Shown in pieces: positions 59,701 to 64,000 of a stretch of DNA of 64,000 bases (the first letter of the stretch is position 1; every line of letters starts with the position of its first letter). Location of the stretch: positions 78,917,055-78,981,054 of the forward strand of contig NC_091017.1 of assembly GCF_041296385.1 (NCBI RefSeq). Reading direction: 5' to 3'. The notes below the pieces were generated by a model that made no database searches, was not told the origin of the DNA, and worked only from the letters and a program-made list of their open reading frames with translations. This DNA comes from Aphelocoma coerulescens (Eukaryota > Chordata > Aves > Passeriformes > Corvidae). A program made the translations under genes and the position numbers.

Positions 59701-61713
59701 AGAGCGGAAAGGAGAGAGAGACTTAAAAACTTCATCCTGGCTGTGTCCACCCCTTTCACACCCCTCTGCCAGACCTTGGCTGCTCAGACCCACCTTGGAT
59801 CCTCTCTGGGAGGTCCGGCTGTGTGCTGACAGCACTGTGGGACTGTGATGGGTCCTGCTGCTTCTGACACTGCTGTGGGACTGTAACAATGTCCCACTGC
59901 TCCCGACAGCACTGTGGGACTGTGATGGGTCCTGCTGCTCCCGGACAGCACGGTGGGACTGTGACAGTGCTCCTGTTTCTCAACAGCTCCCTGAGCCAGT
60001 GGGTGCATGCGTGCGACGCGCTGGATCTGCCCATGCTGCAGCGGGAGGAGCTGGACGCCTTCATCGACCAGCTCTACAAGGACATCGAGAAGGGTTAGGC
60101 TCTGTGGGAGTGCAGGGACAGGACACGGAGCCTCGGGATGTGAATCTTCGTCGTCCATCCCCTCCCAGTGGGAGGGAAAGGCTCTTGGGAAGTCACCCAC
60201 CAGCACCCAGTCCCAAAGCAGTGCTGGCTGTGGGTGTTCCATGCTGGTGGACATCCCTTTGTGCTCATGTGTGGAAGAGCTGGAATGGACTATGCAAAGC
60301 TCTAACCCCTCTCTCTGTGCTGCAGAGTCGGGAGAGTTCCTCAACTGCGAGGGATCAGGGCTCTACGTGCTGCAGAGCTGCTGTAAGTAACACAAAGACT
60401 GGGAGGAAAACCAGTAGTGAGGGGGAATATGTCCCATGCTAGGCTGGCTGTCTTCCTGACAACCCCTGGAGAAAGGGGTTTGTGCTTGCCATCTGTGGGA
60501 TGAGATGGGATGGGGTGCATGTGATGGGTGCTGCTCCCTGTGTCCCCTGGCACCTTGCCCAGCTGTAGAATGGCCAGTCCTGCCTTGGATGCACTCAGAT
60601 GTGATGTGGGTTCCAGGAGCCACTTAGGCATTTAGCAAAGAGATTTTATTGCCCGTAGGTAACCACAGCTGCATCCCCAATGCCGAGACATCCTTCCCAG
60701 AAAACAACTTCCTCCTGCATCTCACTGCTCTGGAGGACATCGAAGCAGGAGAGGTGAGACAGCAGGGCCTGGGTGACATCACACCGTGGCATCTTCCCTG
60801 TGTCCCCTCCGTCCTCCATGGACCCCAGCCCCAATACCTCCTGTGTCCAGTGTTGTCCTGGCAGAGGAATTCAATCCCCATCCTATGTAGGGGCTGCCAG
60901 ACCCCGTGTTTCTGCCTGCCTCTGAGAGGGACTGGGACAAATCCTGCTGCTTTGGGATCATGGGGAGTGGTTCTGAGCCCAGCCCGTTTCTGTTTGCTCA
61001 CAGGAAATCTGCATCAGTTACTTAGATTGCTGTCAGAGGGAGCGGAGCAGACACAGCCGCAACAAGATACTCAGGTAGGGGCTGCCCGGAGGTACCTGAG
61101 GGGGAGCTCACACCCCTTTACGCCCCAAACAGTCCATCAGGGCAGCACCCCCACCCCGGGCTGTGTGTGCCTTGGGGTGTGGCTGTGCACCAGCTGTGAC
61201 CTTCAGTGGGCTTGTGACGAGGGGTGTGTGCAGCACATGGTGCTTGTGGTGCTTTGAGCTCCTTGTAAAGTGTTGTAGCCTTGGGGACCAAGGATTTGGG
61301 ATTCCCCCTTTCTCTGCAGGAGTGAGCTGCAGAGTGGTGTAAGCTTCAAGGTTTCTCTGCCCCTCAAGGGTAGAGGTTCCTGCTGGTGGTCACTGTCCCC
61401 ATGTCCATCACCCTTGTTCTGAGCCAGCAGGAGGGAACCCACAAACTCCTCTGGGTTTGACACATTCAGTCCCTTCCTGGCTGTTCTCTTCCCGACCCCC
61501 TGCCCAGCAGCAGTGTGGGATTGTACCTGTCTGAACACCATCCCTCTGTCTCCTCCTGCCTGGCCACCTTCCAGGGAGAACTACTTGTTTACCTGCTCGT
61601 GTCCCAAGTGCCTCGCGCAAGCCGACGATGCCGACGTGACGTCGGACGAAGAGGAGGAGGGCGAAGGAGAGACGGACGATGCCGAGCTGGAGGATGAGAT
61701 GACAGATGTGTGA
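56637..61713 (+). CDS. SMYD5: SMYD5, SET and MYND-type domain protein, complete, 404 aa
   Basis: Protein lysine methyltransferase of the SMYD family; reported substrates of the mammalian enzyme include histones H3/H4 and ribosomal protein RPL40. Thirteen exons are 56637-56702, 56873-56981, 57492-57631, 57831-57952, 58577-58646, 58805-58909, 59352-59414, 59562-59632, 59987-60093, 60326-60382, 60659-60753, 61004-61074 and 61575-61713. All introns are GT-AG and the phases join cleanly. Seen: SET start [14 protein letters not shown] (23-36); a Cys/His-rich MYND-like module (C60-C63, C101, C104, C109, C113, H122, C126); the SET motif NHSCIPN (305-311); [10 protein letters not shown] (336-345); post-SET Cys (CSCPKC, 366-371); and an acidic tail ending EDEMTDV, as in human. 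Human SMYD5 is 418 residues; the bird N-terminus is about ten residues shorter. The exon 9 donor is the unusual GTTAGG. Nothing is broken. Confidence 0.97.
56873..56981 (+). CDS. SMYD5: SMYD5 exon 2
   Basis: Residues 23-58: [20 protein letters not shown], then [16 protein letters not shown]. This is the start of the SET domain. Confidence 0.95.
57217..57335 (-). mobile_element. CR1 LINE tail in SMYD5 intron 2
   Basis: CATAGAATCTTGGAATGGGT, TTGGAAGGGACCTTAAAGAT and CCAGGTTGCTTCAAGCCCC. Confidence 0.85.
57419..57473. repeat. CATC tetranucleotide microsatellite in SMYD5 intron 2
   Basis: About 12 ATCC units ending just upstream of exon 3. Confidence 0.95.
57492..57631 (+). CDS. SMYD5: SMYD5 exon 3
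   Basis: Residues 59-105: [20 protein letters not shown] through [11 protein letters not shown]. First zinc-binding cysteines. Confidence 0.96.
57831..57952 (+). CDS. SMYD5: SMYD5 exon 4
   Basis: Residues 106-145: [20 protein letters not shown] through NKLQEAW. Rest of the MYND-like module. Confidence 0.96.
58577..58646 (+). CDS. SMYD5: SMYD5 exon 5
   Basis: Completes Arg146, then [20 protein letters not shown] to residue 169. Confidence 0.95.
58805..58909 (+). CDS. SMYD5: SMYD5 exon 6
   Basis: Residues 170-204: [20 protein letters not shown] through [10 protein letters not shown]. Confidence 0.95.
59352..59414 (+). CDS. SMYD5: SMYD5 exon 7
   Basis: Residues 205-225: [20 protein letters not shown], then Arg. 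Phase 0 at both ends. Confidence 0.93.
59562..59632 (+). CDS. SMYD5: SMYD5 exon 8
   Basis: Residues 226-248: [20 protein letters not shown], then IGT and a split Ser codon. Confidence 0.95.
59827..59975. repeat. Tandem repeat in SMYD5 intron 8
   Basis: Four degenerate copies of a unit carrying GACAGCACTGTGGGACTGTG and ATGGGTCCTGCTGCTCC, ending a few bases before the exon 9 acceptor. Confidence 0.8.
59987..60093 (+). CDS. SMYD5: SMYD5 exon 9
   Basis: Residues 249-284: [20 protein letters not shown] through LYKDIEK. The donor is GTTAGG, which departs from consensus at +3. Confidence 0.92.
60326..60382 (+). CDS. SMYD5: SMYD5 exon 10
   Basis: Residues 285-303: [19 protein letters not shown], ending one base into Cys304 at a GTAAGT donor. 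Confidence 0.94.
60659..60753 (+). CDS. SMYD5: SMYD5 exon 11
   Basis: Residues 304-335: [18 protein letters not shown] through EDIEAGE. The SET cofactor/active-site motif. Confidence 0.96.
61004..61074 (+). CDS. SMYD5: SMYD5 exon 12
   Basis: Residues 336-358: [20 protein letters not shown], then KIL. Confidence 0.95.
61575..61713 (+). CDS. SMYD5: SMYD5 exon 13
   Basis: Residues 359-404: [20 protein letters not shown] through the acidic DEEEEGEGE tract to EDEMTDV and a TGA at 61711-61713. Confidence 0.96.
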
Positions 61714-62980
61714 CCCTGCCCCCGGGCGAGAGGAGAGGGAAGGGGCAGGAAGGGAAGGGCCTGGGGGTTCCTCCAAGAGGCAGCAGCTTTAATTCTAGAA
61801 CAGGGTTGTGTTGTGGGGTCGGGTGGGCGCCGCGTGCCGGAGGTGCCGGAGTGGGGCAGCCGGGAGCCGGAGGCAGGCCCTGCTCCCGCCTGTCCGTGTT
61901 GTCTGTGTGTGTGTGTGTCAGGCTGTCCCCGTCCCTGTGAGGACAAGCTGTGAGCTGGTGGCCCTCCACCACATCCCAGTTCCTGGCAAGGCTGGCTGGT
62001 GCTTGCAGTGGAGGCTGGAGGACAGTGGGATCCAGCCAGCCCCTGGACACCTCGCTGGTCACCTGTTGGCCACTCTGCCGTGTCTGTGCCGGCTGTGGAT
62101 GCAGAGGAGCTTGTCCTTCCCACCCTGCAGGGACCAGGGGAACGTGTGGGTGTGTGTCTGTGTGTCTGTGCACAAAGGGTACTATTTAATGTCAATATTA
62201 GCACTATCTACACACACTGGAGCTGGGGCCCTTATATATCCTCCATCCCATGCCTTGGCCAGCAGGGAGGGACAGGGGGATCTTGCAGGGGACCCTTAGC
62301 GGGTGGCTCAGAGCTCAAGTCCAGCAGGGAGAGCAGAGCTGACCCTGCAGGCACCTCCTTCCCAACTCGGCCTCCTTCCACGACACAGAGCCCCAGGCAG
62401 CGACTGCAGGCCTGGCCCGTTTGGGGATGAAGAATGGCCTGGAGCTGACATGGGCTGTGGTGTCATCCAAAATCCAAAAGACATTCTGGGTTTTGCAGAG
62501 AGGGAGTTGTCCCTCCCTCCAGCCGGCTGTGGGACGAGGATGTGCCCGTGTGGGAGCAGCCATGCCCAGGGATGCTCCGTGTGCTGGGTGCTTCCCTGTG
62601 CCCAGTGGTCCCACACGGAGATGTGCCAGCACCGAGTGGTCCTGCTGGACGTCCTTTGTCATCCATCCCATGCTGCCACCCTCAAGGCCACACCACGCTG
62701 CGGTGTCCCTGCCTGCAGACTGCGTGGCTGGAGGGCCAGCACAGCTCCCAGTGACAGGCAGCAGGTCAGGGATGCACCCGGGGTTATTTCCTTCCTCCGT
62801 GGATTCTGGGGAGCTGTTTTCCTGCCGCCCTGTCCGTGGCAGCTGGACTGTGGGACCAAGGGTGGCACACCTGTGACACTGCTATCACTGCCAGCCCTGC
62901 CTCCCGCTGCTTGTCCCCAGCCGTCCCGGGGCCGCGTCCCCTTCAGTGTTCGCAATAAACTGAGACTGGTGACAACTGGG
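61714..62980 (+). other. SMYD5: SMYD5 3' UTR
   Basis: About 1.25 kb between the stop codon and the AATAAA at 62954-62959, with a short TG repeat near 61902-61918. The open frames seen here have no family resemblance. Confidence 0.7.
62954..62959 (+). terminator. SMYD5 poly(A) signal
   Basis: AATAAA in GCAATAAACTGAG, followed by GT-rich sequence. A second AATAAA about 310 bp further on (63265-63270) is a weaker alternative. Confidence 0.7.
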
Positions 62981-63688
62981 GGCCTGTGCTTTGTACTGGT
63001 AAACTGGAGGGTGCTGAGGACAGAGAGGGCTGTGACCCAGGGGCTGGTCCCGGGGGGGACACAGGTCTGGGGACGAGGGAACAGACACCTGTGGAAGTGT
63101 AGGCTCGGATTTGTGACCAGCCCACCCTTGGGGACAGGTGCTGGAGGCTGTGCTGTCCCACGAGACTCTGACTGAGCCCTGCCCCAGCTGCAGGAGGCAC
63201 TTGGGAAATTTTACTAGGAAAAAGTTTGAGGATGAGATTTATCCCTTCATCCACTGACTGCAGGAAATAAAAGAGAAACTTCCCTTTCTCTAAAACTTAC
63301 TCAGACTTCATTAGCTCAGACAAAAATATACAGACAACAGGTGAGCCCTGCTGATACAGATCAAGCCTGTGTCGCTCTCCCCCCCATCCCTGCCAGTCCT
63401 GCATCCCTCCAAATCAGCAGCACAAGGTCAAATGTTTCCTGGGAAGTGCTGGCCTGCTCTGGGCCTTCACCTCCCTCTGACACAGTCACGGTGCAGTGCC
63501 AGGCTCAAGGCTCCCCCCTGGCACTCGTGTTTGCCCTTGGCCACACACTGGTCCCAGCAGAAAGATCTCCCTGTCGCTGAATCCAGCGGGATCTCTGGAG
63601 CACGTTGGGATCCTTTCCTCAAACCTGGTCCTTAGGGTGAGATCCTGGGATCCACCAGAAGTCCTCAATCTGCCACAGCCTCTTGCTG

Positions 63689-64000
<312 letters not shown>

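Overview
This is vertebrate, almost certainly avian, nuclear DNA. The evidence is multi-exon genes with GT-AG introns, CpG-island promoters, many CR1 LINE 3' fragments in both orientations, and an unusual load of GC-rich minisatellites. The gene order RAB11FIP5 - NOTO - SMYD5 - PRADC1 is that of human chromosome 2p13, but there are two Not homeobox genes where mammals have one. Two clustered Not genes (CNOT1/CNOT2) are known from chick. I cannot name the species.

Layout. (1) 1-25555, minus strand: RAB11FIP5, with exon 1 (C2 domain, 25176-25555), exon 2 (11465-11904) and exon 3 (9069-9792). The last exon(s), carrying the Rab11-binding domain, were not found and should lie left of the window. 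The introns hold CR1 fragments and short tandem repeats. (2) 25556-28550: the RAB11FIP5 CpG island, then a 2-kb GC-rich 15-bp minisatellite and a 16-bp minisatellite. (3) 28551-37480: gene-free, with a candidate conserved regulatory block (about 31300-31960), several minisatellites and an inverted repeat pair. (4) 37520-39547, plus: Not gene A, three exons. (5) 39660-49200: gene-free, with several clusters of developmental transcription-factor motifs, including an exact 12-bp Brachyury half-site. (6) 49316-53395, plus: Not gene B, three exons. (7) 54985-55665: nested CR1 elements. (8) 56637-61713, plus: SMYD5, 13 exons, complete, followed by about 1.25 kb of 3' UTR. (9) 63689-63809, minus: last exon of PRADC1, convergent with SMYD5.

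The two Not genes share an exon plan (phase 1 intron, then phase 0 intron between homeodomain residues 44 and 45), an N-terminal eh1-type repressor motif, and a TATA box only 37-40 bp before the ATG. They are expected to be node/notochord repressors, and the flanking gene-free DNA is the natural place for their shared enhancers. RAB11FIP5 (endosome recycling), SMYD5 (SET-family methyltransferase) and PRADC1 (secreted PA-domain glycoprotein) are housekeeping-type neighbours with no evident functional link. No prokaryotic-type system, tRNA, rRNA, CRISPR array or viral gene was seen. Very long open frames in the minisatellites are repeat artefacts.
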